Below, one piece after another: positions 32,451-40,967 of a DNA stretch of 64,000 nucleotides. Every line of letters begins with the position of its first letter. The stretch's first letter is position 1. This stretch comes from Paractinoplanes abujensis (lineage in GTDB: Bacteria > Actinomycetota > Actinomycetes > Mycobacteriales > Micromonosporaceae), in assembly GCF_014204895.1 (NCBI RefSeq), contig NZ_JACHMF010000001.1:5270001-5334000 (forward strand). Reading direction: 5' to 3'. The notes below the pieces were generated by a model. The model was given only the letters and a program-made list of their open reading frames with translations, was not told the origin of the DNA and did no database searches. The position numbers were made by a program, and so were the translations under genes.

Positions 32451-32920
32451 TCTCGACGGGGGTCAGCTTCGGTCATCGTCAGGTGGCCGAAGCCGACCAT
32501 TGGATCCTCGCGCTGGATCCGGCCCCTTCCTTCGCGTGTACGCATCTCGTGCAGACGCCGTTCCCCCATGTCGCCATCAGTGTGGTCTCCACCAGTTCCT
32601 ACGAGACCACGGACGAGCTCCGGGCGGGGGCCGACGCGGCCGCCACCGGGAGGTTCGGGCGAGCCGTGATCTTCCCGGGCTCGTCGGAGCTGACCGGCCG
32701 GCTCACCGTGGCCGAACTGCTGGAACGTACGGGGATCGACCGCGTGGAGGTGCTCGGCTCCGGGGTCGCCGAGGACGATGCCGTCGTGGACACCCGCGAT
32801 TTCGTCCGCCCGCAGTTCCGCGGCGACGACCTCGTTCTGGTGACCATGCCGGCCGCCGGTGGGGTGCTCGTACCGTTCGAAACGCGGGACCCGACCCCCT
32901 GCTGCGCCGACCACGGGTAG
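32447..32920 (+). CDS. hypothetical protein coupled to the PHP gene
   Basis: A 157-residue protein beginning with GTG 32447, overlapping the PHP-protein stop by 4 nt. It contains DHWILALDPAPSFACTHLVQ, IFPGSSELTGRLTVAELLER and a Cys-Cys near the C-terminus (DPTPCCADHG). I do not recognise a family. The overlapping start suggests it is made with the PHP protein, but there is no signal peptide, so it would remain in the cytoplasm. Confidence 0.7.
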   Translation: MISTGVSFGHRQVAEADHWILALDPAPSFACTHLVQTPFPHVAISVVSTSSYETTDELRAGADAAATGRFGRAVIFPGSSELTGRLTVAELLERTGIDRVEVLGSGVAEDDAVVDTRDFVRPQFRGDDLVLVTMPAAGGVLVPFETRDPTPCCADHG

Positions 32921-32941
32921 GCCCTTCTCTACGCTGGGCCC

Positions 32942-33871
32942 GTGTCACGTAACTCGCTGCAGTCGAAACTCGCCGAAGCACAGGGCGGGGTGATGCTCTT
33001 CAGCATCACCCCGCCGCGCCGCGCCACCGCCCCCGAGCGGGTCAAGGAGATAGCCGAGGTCACGGTGCGCCGCCTGGCCGGCCTCGACCTCGACGGGCTG
33101 ATCCTCTACGACATCGACGACGAGTCGGACCGCAATCCCGACGAACGCCCGTTCCCCTACCTGCCGACGCTCGACCCGGCGTCGTTCCACACCGACCACC
33201 TCGGCGACTGGGACAAACCCACTGTCGTCTACCGCTGCGTCGGCAAATACACCGAGCAGGAGATGCGCGGCTGGCTGGCCACCGCCGACACCGGCCAGGT
33301 CCTGAGCGTTTTCGTCGGCTCGTCCTCGGGCACCAAGCCCGTGCAGACGTCCCTGCGCCGGGCCCAGCAACTGCACCACGAGGTACGCCCGTCGCTGCCC
33401 CTGGGCGCGGTGGTGATCGGCGAACGGCACGCCCGCCACGGCGACGAGCACCTGCGCATGCTGACCAAACAGGAGCGTGGCTGCACGTTCTTCATCTCCC
33501 AGGTGATCTACGACCTGAACGAGACGAAGAATCTGGTCTCCGACTACTTCTACGCCTGCCGCGAGGCCGAGATCACGCCCCGCCCGATCATTTTCACGCT
33601 CTCGTTGTGCGGCTCGCCGAAAACTCTGGAGTTCCTGGCCTGGCTGGGTGTCGAGGTGCCGCCGTGGCTGGCCACCGAATTGCGCGAATCCGCCGACCCG
33701 CTGGCCGATTCCCGCCGCGAGGCCCTGACGATCGCGCGCGACCTCAAGGACTACTGCGAACGCCTCGGCATGCCGTACGGCTTCAATGTGGAAAGCGTGT
33801 CGATCCGCAAGGCCGAGATCGAGGCCTCCACCGAACTGGCCCGCGAGATCTGCACCCTGCTGCGTTCCTAG
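32942..33871 (+). CDS. methylenetetrahydrofolate reductase (MetF)-like protein
   Basis: A 309-residue protein from GTG 32942. LFSITPPRRATAPERVKEIA, RLAGLDLDGLILYDIDDESD and GCTFFISQVIYDLNETKNLV match the MTHFR/MetF TIM-barrel family (FAD-dependent reduction of methylene-THF). Typical MetF residues near the FAD differ, and no methionine genes are adjacent, so this may be a paralogue with another folate or one-carbon role. Confidence 0.75.
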   Translation: MSRNSLQSKLAEAQGGVMLFSITPPRRATAPERVKEIAEVTVRRLAGLDLDGLILYDIDDESDRNPDERPFPYLPTLDPASFHTDHLGDWDKPTVVYRCVGKYTEQEMRGWLATADTGQVLSVFVGSSSGTKPVQTSLRRAQQLHHEVRPSLPLGAVVIGERHARHGDEHLRMLTKQERGCTFFISQVIYDLNETKNLVSDYFYACREAEITPRPIIFTLSLCGSPKTLEFLAWLGVEVPPWLATELRESADPLADSRREALTIARDLKDYCERLGMPYGFNVESVSIRKAEIEASTELAREICTLLRS

Positions 33872-33872
33872 C

Positions 33873-34748
33873 TCAATTCAGCCGGGCCAATTCCTCGGGG
33901 GTGAAGCGCAGCGCGGCGGCGGCGATGTTCTGCTCCAGATGGGACACGTCGCCGGTGCCGGGAATGGCCAGCACATTGTCACCCTGGTGCAAGGTCCAGG
34001 CCAGGCGGACCTGATGCGGCGTCACGCCGTGGGCGGCCGCGACGCTGGTCACGGCGTCGTCGGTCACGGGTGACGCGCCGTCCTCGCGGCTCGTCCCGGC
34101 GATGGCGAAGAAAGGCACAAAGGCGATGTCCCGTACGGCCGATGCCCGCGCAAGGGCCTCGTCGCGGCGCAGGTCGAGGGCGAAGCTGTTCTGGACGCAG
34201 ACGACGGGGGCGATCGCCGAGGCCTCGTCCACCTGCTCCAGCGTCGCGTTGGACAGGCCCAGATGACGGATCAGACCCTCGTCGCGCAGGGCGGCCAGGG
34301 CCGCGAAGCGGTCGGCGATCGAGCCGCCGCGCCGGGTCAGGCGCAGGTTGACCAGGTCGAGCCGGTCCACACCGAGGCGGCGCAGGTTTTCCTCCACCTG
34401 GGCCCGCAGGCGCACGGGGGTGTCGGCGATCTCGAACTCACCCGACGGCAGGAGGCCCGGGCCCACCTTCGTGGCGATGAACAGGCTCGGATCGTACGGG
34501 GAAAGGGCTGCTCGGATCAGCTCGGTCGCGAACCTGGCCGCACCGGTGCCGACGTCGAGGATGCCGCCGGGTGAGACGTAGAACGCGGCGGTGTCGATGT
34601 GGTTGACGCCCAGTTCGACCGCTCGCCGCAGCACTTCCCGAGCGACCGCGAGGTCGGGGTTGGGGGTGAGCCGCATCGAGCCGAAGCCCATGCGGTTGAC
34701 TGTCTGATCGCCGAGGGTCCACGTGCCGGCTGCGTCTGCGGTAATCAC
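33873..34748 (-). CDS. aldo/keto reductase
   Basis: About 291 residues from GTG 34748 (MITADAAGTWTLGDQTVNRM); a longer reading to 34784 is possible. It has the AKR start MGFGSMRLT, the catalytic Asp-Tyr region ELGVNHIDTAAFYVSPGG, the Lys in LFIATKVGPG, and IRHLGLSNATLEQVDEAS. Where the classic His sits (LYLIH-type), this protein has LDLVNLRL, so Asn replaces it; this occurs in part of the family. It reduces unknown carbonyls with NADPH. It is divergent from the next gene. Confidence 0.88.
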   Translation of the reverse strand: MITADAAGTWTLGDQTVNRMGFGSMRLTPNPDLAVAREVLRRAVELGVNHIDTAAFYVSPGGILDVGTGAARFATELIRAALSPYDPSLFIATKVGPGLLPSGEFEIADTPVRLRAQVEENLRRLGVDRLDLVNLRLTRRGGSIADRFAALAALRDEGLIRHLGLSNATLEQVDEASAIAPVVCVQNSFALDLRRDEALARASAVRDIAFVPFFAIAGTSREDGASPVTDDAVTSVAAAHGVTPHQVRLAWTLHQGDNVLAIPGTGDVSHLEQNIAAAALRFTPEELARLN

Positions 34749-34873
34749 CGCGGGAACGGTAGCGCCGCCACCGGTCACGGGCACTCCGCCGCCCGCCCGA
34801 TACCGATTTATACGTGTCGTTGCTAACTTGTAAATCCCGGAATCCCCTCCGCGCGGGCCGGGTTGTCGCGGTC

Positions 34874-35542
34874 ATGACGACGATCGGATTCATCGGCAGC
34901 GGAAACATCGGTGGCACGGTCGCCCGGCTCGCGGTGGCGGCCGGCTACGACGTGGTGATCAGCAACTCCCGTGGGCCCGAGACCCTCCAGGACTTCGCGG
35001 ACGAACTGGGTCCCAAGGCGCGCGCGGCCACCGCCGCCGAGGCCGCCGCGGCCGGTGACATCGTGGTGGTGAGCGTGCCGTTCAAGGTGTTCGCGCAGCT
35101 GCCGGTCGATGAGCTGGCGGGCAAGGTCGTGCTCGACACGAACAACTACTACCCGCAGCGGGACGGGCATTTCGAGGCGCTCGACACGGGCGAACTCACC
35201 AGCGCCCAGCTCGAGCAGCAGGCGCTGGGGTCGGCCCGGGTGGTGAAGGTGTTCAACAACCTGTGGTCCGGTCACCTCGGAGCCCTGGCCCGCCCCGCCG
35301 GCGCCGACGACCGTTCGGCCCTGCCGATCGCCGGTGACGACATGGCCGCCAAGCAGACCGCCACGGAGTTTCTCGACACGATCGGTTACGACGCGGTGGA
35401 CGCCGGCACGCTCGCGGACAGCTGGCGGCAGGAGGTGGGCACCCCCGTCTACGGCCCGCCCTACGGCTCGTACGGGGAATTGCCGGGCACGGCGGCGCCG
35501 GCCGCGGTCATCCGGGAGGCCCTGGACGCGGCGAAACGCTGA
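34874..35542 (+). CDS. NADP/F420-type oxidoreductase (Rossmann, ProC-like)
   Basis: A 222-residue protein from ATG 34874. The N-terminus MTTIGFIGSGNIGGTVARLA is a GxGxxG nucleotide fold with NSRGPETL after strand 2, which favours NADPH. VVVSVPFKVFAQLP, VVLDTNNYYPQRDGHF and VVKVFNNL continue the pattern of coenzyme-F420:NADP oxidoreductase-like proteins. It is divergent from the aldo/keto reductase, and a 6-bp inverted repeat (GATTTA at 34805, TAAATC at 34831) lies between them. Confidence 0.85.
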   Translation: MTTIGFIGSGNIGGTVARLAVAAGYDVVISNSRGPETLQDFADELGPKARAATAAEAAAAGDIVVVSVPFKVFAQLPVDELAGKVVLDTNNYYPQRDGHFEALDTGELTSAQLEQQALGSARVVKVFNNLWSGHLGALARPAGADDRSALPIAGDDMAAKQTATEFLDTIGYDAVDAGTLADSWRQEVGTPVYGPPYGSYGELPGTAAPAAVIREALDAAKR

Positions 35543-35622
35543 GAGCGCGATCCGTTTTGCCGTTCACACTGCGTTGCGGCCCGCCCGTTGACCAGCGTGA
35601 ACAGCGCCAGAGAGCGCTCTCA
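35540..35622. repeat. nested inverted repeats between the oxidoreductase and MTH1187 genes
   Basis: Outer arms TGAGAGCGC (35540-35548) and GCGCTCTCA (35614-35622) and inner arms GTTCAC (35562-35567) and GTGAAC (35597-35602) are arranged concentrically. The outer left arm contains the oxidoreductase stop codon. It may be a terminator, or a leader structure for the gene at 35678. Confidence 0.55.
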
Positions 35623-35677
35623 GGAACCTTGTTCACAGGCTTGCCTACGTACGGGTGAAGCCTGCGACGATGGGTGG

Positions 35678-35971
35678 GTGCTGGTTGCGTTCTCTGTGAC
35701 ACCCCTCGGGGTGGGTGACTCCGTCGGCGACCTGGTCGCCGAGGCGGTGCGAGTCGTGCGTGCCTCCGGGCTGCCCCACCGCACCGACGCCATGTTCACC
35801 ACCGTCGAAGGCGAGTGGGACGAGGTGATGGCCGTCGTCAAGCAGGCCGTCGACGCGGTCGCGGCCAAGGCGCCGCGGGTCAGCGTCTCCCTCAAGGCGG
35901 ACGTGCGCCCCGGGGTGACCGGGGCGCTCACCGCCAAGGTGGAACACATCGAACGGGTGTTGCGCGAATGA
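35678..35971 (+). CDS. MTH1187-family thiamine-binding protein
   Basis: A 97-residue protein from GTG 35678 ([20 protein letters not shown]). [40 protein letters not shown] and [15 protein letters not shown] match the MTH1187/YkoF-like ferredoxin fold, some members of which bind thiamine. The YkoEDC importer in the same window is a possible functional partner, though it is 15 kb away. It overlaps the HAD gene by 4 nt. Confidence 0.87.
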   Translation: MLVAFSVTPLGVGDSVGDLVAEAVRVVRASGLPHRTDAMFTTVEGEWDEVMAVVKQAVDAVAAKAPRVSVSLKADVRPGVTGALTAKVEHIERVLRE

Positions 35972-36672
35972 GACGCCTGGTGATGTGGGACATCGACTAC
36001 ACGCTGCTGCGGGCCGGCGGCGCGGCCACCGTTGCCTGGAGGGCGGCCTTCTCCGAGCTGACCGGGGTGCCGTGGCGGGCGACGCCGAACTTCGGCGGGC
36101 GTACGGACATGGACATCTGCGCCGAGGTCTTCGCGACGCACGGGGTCACCGACTGCACGGCGGAGCGGTTCTTCGCGCTTTACGTGGCCGAGGTGGAGCG
36201 CACCAAGCATCTGTTCGCCGAACAGGGTGCGCTCATGCCGGGCGTCCGCGAGGTGCTGGCCCGGCTCGGCGACGACCCGGACGTGGTGCAGACACTGGTC
36301 ACCGGCAACGTGCCCGAGGTGGCGGCGGCCAAAGTGGCGGCGTTCGGCCTCGGCGACGCGTTCGACGCCTCCGTCGGCGGCTACGGCACCGACGACAGCG
36401 TGCGGGCCACCCTGGTGCGGCGCAGCCTGGAACGGGCCGAAGCCAAGTACGGCGAGCGGTTCGACCCGGTCGTCATCGGCGACACCGAACACGACGTGAC
36501 GGCGGCGCTCGCGAACGGCGCCTTCGCCGTGGCCGTGGCGACGGGCCGCACCAAGATGGCCGACCTTGTGCTGGCCGGGGCGCACGCGGTGCTGCCCGAC
36601 CTCTCCGACGTCGACGCGGCCGTCCGCATCCTCAGCGCCGACGGCCTGACCGCCTCCACACCACCCGCCTGA
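35968..36672 (+). CDS. HAD-superfamily hydrolase (phosphoglycolate-phosphatase type)
   Basis: A 234-residue protein from ATG 35968, overlapping the previous stop. HAD motif I is [10 protein letters not shown] (DxDxT), followed by a helical cap, motif II in TLVTGNVPE, a Lys at motif III (AAKVAAFGL) and motif [19 protein letters not shown]. It is a small-molecule phosphatase of unknown substrate. The preceding thiamine-binding gene makes a thiamine-related phosphate conceivable, but that is inference. The 41-bp repeats follow its stop. Confidence 0.9.
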   Translation: MRRLVMWDIDYTLLRAGGAATVAWRAAFSELTGVPWRATPNFGGRTDMDICAEVFATHGVTDCTAERFFALYVAEVERTKHLFAEQGALMPGVREVLARLGDDPDVVQTLVTGNVPEVAAAKVAAFGLGDAFDASVGGYGTDDSVRATLVRRSLERAEAKYGERFDPVVIGDTEHDVTAALANGAFAVAVATGRTKMADLVLAGAHAVLPDLSDVDAAVRILSADGLTASTPPA

Positions 36673-36677
36673 CCGCC

Positions 36678-36885
36678 TCCACGTCGCCGGCCTTCCCTGC
36701 CACGTCGCCGGTCTTCGCGCTTCGCACGGGGCGGACCGCCCCACGCCGCCGACCCTCGCGCTTCGCACAGGGCAGACCGCCCCACGCCGCCGACCCTCGC
36801 GCTTCGCACAGGGCAGACCGCCCCACGCCGCCGACCCTCGCGCTTCGCGCACGGTGGACCGCCCCGCCCCGCCCCGCACCGCCCC
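36678..36885. repeat. 41-bp minisatellite downstream of the HAD gene
   Basis: The anchor GCTTCGCRC recurs at 36719, 36760, 36801 and 36842, all 41 bp apart, with units nearly identical. It fills most of the 281 bp between two convergent genes, whose stops are at 36672 (HAD) and 36954 (phosphatase). No gene is seen in this gap. Confidence 0.9.
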
Positions 36886-36953
36886 GCCCCGCCGGCGAGC
36901 TCACCCCGCGCTGATCCACCGCCGGGCTGACCGCTGCCGCGCCTGTCGACGGC

Positions 36954-37469
36954 TCACGGCAGGCTGAGCTCCGGCGGGAAACCCGTCCAGCGCAGCTCGG
37001 GCGGCAGGTGGCTGACATCGTTGAAGACCAGCGGCACCGCCCCCGGCCGGCCCGGCCGCCACTGCAGCACGGTGATGCCGGTGTTGCAGGAGTTGAGGCC
37101 GAGCCAGCGCTCGGGCGGGGCCTGCAGCACGGCCCGCAGGAACCACCCGATCTGGAAGTTGTGCGTGATGCAGAGCTCGTCGGCGGCCGGGTCGGCGAAC
37201 CGGGCCACCATCGCCTCGGCGGCCCCAGGGTCCTCGGACGGTTCGGAGTCGTCGAGTTCCGCGGCCGCCTCGACCGGCACTCCGGGCAGGGCGGCGGAGA
37301 CGATCGCGGCCGTCTCGACGGCCCGGGCCAGCGGGCTGTGACTGATCCGGGTGATGCCCCCACCGGCCAGCCGCTGCCCCAGCAGCTCGGCCTGACGCCG
37401 GCCGGTCTCGGACAGCCCGGACTCGTCGGCCGTCGCCTCGGCGTGCCGGGCCAGCCACAGCCGCTTCAC
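36954..37469 (-). CDS. histidine phosphatase (SixA/phosphoglycerate-mutase-like)
   Basis: A 171-residue protein from GTG 37469 (MKRLWLARHAEATADESGLS). The catalytic RH motif is LARHAEA, with ISHSPLARAVETAAIV and the second His in ELCITHNFQIGWFLRA. This arrangement fits the phosphohistidine-phosphatase branch. It acts on phosphoserine/phosphohistidine proteins or small phosphates; the target is unknown. The 24-bp array lies between it and uppS, so it may still share a transcript with uppS. Confidence 0.87.
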   Translation of the reverse strand: MKRLWLARHAEATADESGLSETGRRQAELLGQRLAGGGITRISHSPLARAVETAAIVSAALPGVPVEAAAELDDSEPSEDPGAAEAMVARFADPAADELCITHNFQIGWFLRAVLQAPPERWLGLNSCNTGITVLQWRPGRPGAVPLVFNDVSHLPPELRWTGFPPELSLP

Positions 37470-37500
37470 GCCGGGCCGCCCGGACCAAAACCCGCCGACC

Positions 37501-37612
37501 GGCTCACCCCGGACCGACCAGGCCGACTCACCCCGGACCGACCCACCCGGCTCACCGCAGGCCGACCAGGCCGGCTCACCGCAGACCGACCAGCCCGGCT
37601 CACGTCGGGCTG
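37501..37612. repeat. 24-bp minisatellite between uppS and the phosphatase gene
   Basis: Units starting GGCTCACC at 37501, 37525 (variant GACTCACC), 37549, 37573 and 37597 are 24 bp apart, about four and a half copies. A 24-bp unit is divisible by three, so on the minus strand it would add an eight-residue peptide repeat if read through. The uppS stop lies in its last unit. Confidence 0.9.
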
Positions 37613-38382
37613 ACCGGGTTGGGGATGGCGCCGCCGAAGCGCCGGTCGCGGCTCGCGTACAACTCGCACGCATACCAGAGGTGGCGGCGGTCGAAGTCGG
37701 GCCACAGGGTGTCGAGGAAGACCATTTCCGCGTACGCCGACTGCCAGAGCAGGAAGTTCGACGTGCGCTGCTCCCCCGACGGCCGCAGGAAGAGATCAAC
37801 CGCGGGCACCTCGGGGTGATACAGGTATTTCTCGATCGTCTTCTCGGTGACCCGGTCGGCCTTGAGCTTGCCCGCGGCGACGTCACGCGCGATCGCGGCC
37901 GCGGCGTCGGCGATCTCGGCCTGGCCGCCGTAGTTGACGCAGAACTGCAGGGTCAACGTCTTGTTGTTCTTCGACATCTCCTGCGCCGTCTCCAGCTCGG
38001 AGATCACGCTCTTCCACAACCGGCCCCGGCGCCCCGACCACACCACGCGCACCCCCAGCTCGACCAGCTGGTCACGGCGGCGGCGGATGACGTCACGGTT
38101 GAAGCCCATGAGGAAGCGCACCTCCTCGGGCGATCGCTTCCAGTTCTCGGTGGAGAACGCGTACGCCGAGAGGTAGGGGATGCCCAGCTCGATGGCGCCC
38201 TCGATGGTGTCGAACAGCGAGAACTCGCCCTGCTCGTGCCCCTTGGTGCGGGACAGCCCGCGCTCCTTGGCCCAGCGGCCGTTGCCGTCCATGACCATCG
38301 CCACGTGCTTCGGCAGGGCCGCCTTGGGCAGCTCGGGCGGCGTCGCGCCGGACAGGTGCGGGGTGGGTGGACGCGGCGTCAT
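37600..38382 (-). CDS. uppS: isoprenyl (undecaprenyl) diphosphate synthase
   Basis: A 260-residue cis-prenyltransferase that makes the lipid carrier for peptidoglycan. Visible are [20 protein letters not shown] (substrate Asp and GNGRWA), [39 protein letters not shown], and [20 protein letters not shown], then [13 protein letters not shown]. The ATG at 38382 overlaps the recO stop by 4 nt, as in other actinomycetes. Confidence 0.97.
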   Translation of the reverse strand: MTPRPPTPHLSGATPPELPKAALPKHVAMVMDGNGRWAKERGLSRTKGHEQGEFSLFDTIEGAIELGIPYLSAYAFSTENWKRSPEEVRFLMGFNRDVIRRRRDQLVELGVRVVWSGRRGRLWKSVISELETAQEMSKNNKTLTLQFCVNYGGQAEIADAAAAIARDVAAGKLKADRVTEKTIEKYLYHPEVPAVDLFLRPSGEQRTSNFLLWQSAYAEMVFLDTLWPDFDRRHLWYACELYASRDRRFGGAIPNPVSPT

Positions 38383-39155
38383 GGGTTCTCCCGTCGATCG
38401 ACCAGCGGCAGCGAGCGCAGCGCCCGCTCCATGTGCCATTGCAGGTGGGCGGCGACCAGGCCGCTGCACTCGCGGCGCACCGGCGGCTCGCTGGCGTCGG
38501 CCACGGCCCAGTCGCCCAGGGTCAGCGCGTTCATCAGCCCGAGCGTGGCCGGCGCGGGGTGGGCCGCGCCGGGCGGGCGGCAGTCGGGGCAGACCGCGCC
38601 GCCGGCCGGCACCGAGAACGCGGCATGCTGCCCGGCGGTGCCGCAGACCGCGCACTCGGCGACCGCGGGCGCCCAGCCGGCTGTGGCCATCGCGCGCAGC
38701 AGATAGGCGTCGAGCACCAGGCTGCTCGCGTGCTCCCCGACCGACAGCGCCTTCATCGCGCCCAGGGTGAGCTGGAACAGCCGCAACGAGGGCTCGCGCT
38801 CGACCGGAGTGAGCCGCTCGGCCGTCTCGGCGATCGCGCTGGCCGCCGTGTAACGCGGATAGTCGGTGAGGAACTGCTTGCCGTAGAGCGCCACCGCCTC
38901 GACCTGGCTCACCGAGTGCAGCGAGCTGCCGACGCCCTCGGGCGAGCCGGCGAGCTGCAGATCGATGTGGCCGAACGGCTCGAGCCGGGCGCCGAAGCGC
39001 GACGACGTGCGCCGGACCCCGCGGGCCACCGCCCGCAGCCGGCCGTGCCGGCGGGTCAGCAGAGTGATGATGCGGTCGCTCTCGCCGAGTTTCTGCACGC
39101 GCAGCACCACCGCGTCGTCGCGGTAGAGATGGCGGCGGTATCCGGCGGCAGGCAC
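38379..39155 (-). CDS. recO: DNA repair protein RecO
   Basis: A 258-residue protein from GTG 39155 ([20 protein letters not shown]). RecO has an N-terminal OB fold ([34 protein letters not shown]) and a helical C-terminus with the zinc-type CAVCG and CPDC. It loads RecA with RecR. Co-transcribed with uppS. Confidence 0.96.
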   Translation of the reverse strand: MPAAGYRRHLYRDDAVVLRVQKLGESDRIITLLTRRHGRLRAVARGVRRTSSRFGARLEPFGHIDLQLAGSPEGVGSSLHSVSQVEAVALYGKQFLTDYPRYTAASAIAETAERLTPVEREPSLRLFQLTLGAMKALSVGEHASSLVLDAYLLRAMATAGWAPAVAECAVCGTAGQHAAFSVPAGGAVCPDCRPPGAAHPAPATLGLMNALTLGDWAVADASEPPVRRECSGLVAAHLQWHMERALRSLPLVDRRENP

Positions 39156-39295
39156 CCCGTCATTCTGCCCCCTGGGTGCGACAGGACCGGCTTCCGGGGG
39201 CGGCCGACCCTGACTCGGTCTCAGGGTCATCTCGGGGGTCGGTCAGTGACAGGACCGATGGTGCCCGCACCCGGCCGGGCCATAGCGTCATCCCC

Positions 39296-40084
39296 ATGAC
39301 CACGACACTCGTCCGGCGCGCCGGAGTCATCACCCTGATCGCCGCGACGGCGGCCGCGACCCTGACGGGGTGTTCCGGAGTGGTCGGAGCCCGGATGACG
39401 TACGACGACACCGAGAAGACCAAGATCACCGAGATTCGGCTCGACGGGGGCAGCGGTGACGTCTCGATCCGCACCGCCGCCGTGGCCGAGACGAGCATCA
39501 AGCGCATCATTCAGCGCAGCACCAGCGACCCCGGCCAGTCCTACCGCCTCGACGGCAGCAAGCTGCTCATCGACACCTCGTGCGGGCACAACTGCTCGGC
39601 GTCGTACGAGATCGTCGCCCCGACCGGCGTGAAGGTGAGCGGCGAGCTCCGCTCGGGCGACATCGCGCTCGAGTCGGTGGGCGACACCGACGTCAAGCTG
39701 ACCTCCGGCGACGTCAACATCATGGACCCCGCGGGCAAGGTCAAGCTCAGGGCCACCTCGGGCGACTTGCGGGTGGTGAACGCGAAGAGCCCGGTCGACA
39801 TCCAGTCGACCTCGGGCGACATCAACGTCATCAACGCGGCCGGCCCGCTGACGCTCAAGCTCACCTCGGGCGACATCAACGCGGAATTGACCACGGCGGC
39901 CTCGGTGACGGCCCAGACCACCAGCGGTGACGTCCAGGTGCGGGTGCCCCAGGGCAGCTACAAGATCGACACTTACACCGGCTCGGGCGACGAAAGCGTC
40001 AGCGGCCTGATCAACGACTCCACCTCGAAGAACGTGCTGGACCTGCGCACCGGCAGTGGGGACGCCATCCTCACCGCGGCATGA
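39296..40084 (+). CDS. DUF4097-type beta-repeat lipoprotein
   Basis: A 262-residue protein from ATG 39296, with lipoprotein signal AGVITLIAATAAATLTGCSG. The rest is a DUF4097/DUF4098 beta-helix with at least seven SGD-type turns (SGDVSIR, SGDIALE, SGDVNIM, SGDLRVV, SGDINVI, SGDINAEL, SGDVQVR). Such proteins are anchored outside the membrane and sometimes sit near envelope-stress genes. The function is unknown. Confidence 0.88.
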   Translation: MTTTLVRRAGVITLIAATAAATLTGCSGVVGARMTYDDTEKTKITEIRLDGGSGDVSIRTAAVAETSIKRIIQRSTSDPGQSYRLDGSKLLIDTSCGHNCSASYEIVAPTGVKVSGELRSGDIALESVGDTDVKLTSGDVNIMDPAGKVKLRATSGDLRVVNAKSPVDIQSTSGDINVINAAGPLTLKLTSGDINAELTTAASVTAQTTSGDVQVRVPQGSYKIDTYTGSGDESVSGLINDSTSKNVLDLRTGSGDAILTAA

Positions 40085-40091
40085 TCGGGGC

Positions 40092-40847
40092 ATGAGTTTC
40101 TATCTGCCGCTCGGCGACGGCGAGTTCCGGCCCACCCGCTCGACCGAGAGCCCGTGGGACACCGAGATGCAGCACGGCGGGCCGCCCGCCGCGCTCCTCG
40201 GCCGGCTGCTCGCCGTCGAGGGGCAGCGGCTGGCCCGCATCTCGGTCGACTTCCTGGGCCCGATCCCGCGCCGCGACCTGCGGGTCGAGGTCTCGCCGCT
40301 CAAACCGGGCCGGCTCACCACCCTCAACGAGGCCCGCATGGTGATCGACGGCCGGGTCGCGGTGACCGCCCGGGCCTGGCATCTCGCGCCCGGCCCGACC
40401 CCGTCCGTGACCACCCCGGCCGACCACCCCGACCCGCTGCCCGAAGGCGAGGACGTCTTCGGAGGCATGGAGCAGTGGGGCTACGGGCAAGCCACGGAGT
40501 GGCGGGTGTCGAAGGGCGAACTGGGCCGGCCGGGCGGGGAGACCCACGTGTGGACCCGGGTACGGATGCCGCTGATCGAGGGCGGCGAGCTCGACGGCCA
40601 GGACCGGGCGCTGATCGTGGCCGACTCGGCGAACGGGCTGTCGGCGGTGCTGCCGATGGACGAGTGGCTGTCGATCCCGCCCACCATGACCACCACGCTG
40701 CTGCGCCCGGCGAGCGGCGAATGGGTGCACCTGGCCTGCCGGACGGCGCTCAGCACCGACGGGCTGGGCCTGACGACGGGCGAGCTCTACGACTTCGACG
40801 GCGCGCTCGGCCAGGTCTCCCAGCCCCTGGTGATCCGGGCCCGCTGA
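40092..40847 (+). CDS. thioesterase-like hot-dog-fold protein
   Basis: A 251-residue protein from ATG 40092. STESPWDTEMQHGGPPAALL, GRLLAVEGQRLARISVDFLG and LRVEVSPLKPGRLTTLNEAR match double hot-dog acyl-CoA thioesterases (TesB-like), with TWTRVRMPLIEG-type strands in the second half. It may hydrolyse acyl-CoA. It is 7 bp after the DUF4097 gene, so the two are co-transcribed. Confidence 0.82.
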   Translation: MSFYLPLGDGEFRPTRSTESPWDTEMQHGGPPAALLGRLLAVEGQRLARISVDFLGPIPRRDLRVEVSPLKPGRLTTLNEARMVIDGRVAVTARAWHLAPGPTPSVTTPADHPDPLPEGEDVFGGMEQWGYGQATEWRVSKGELGRPGGETHVWTRVRMPLIEGGELDGQDRALIVADSANGLSAVLPMDEWLSIPPTMTTTLLRPASGEWVHLACRTALSTDGLGLTTGELYDFDGALGQVSQPLVIRAR

Positions 40848-40967
40848 CCAAGATCACCCATCCGCTCCCGGGGCGCCCGAGGCGATTGTCGCGCGCTCCG
40901 GCGATCTCTGCCGGCAGGGGGACAAGTGGGCGTTGTGGATGAGTCAGGGGGCGCGGGAAGGTTCGGT

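Noticed and set aside
40855..40940. Similarity to 50835-50860 (ATTGTCGC...GCGATCT)
   Set aside because: Too short and too close to average GC-rich composition to call a repeat family.
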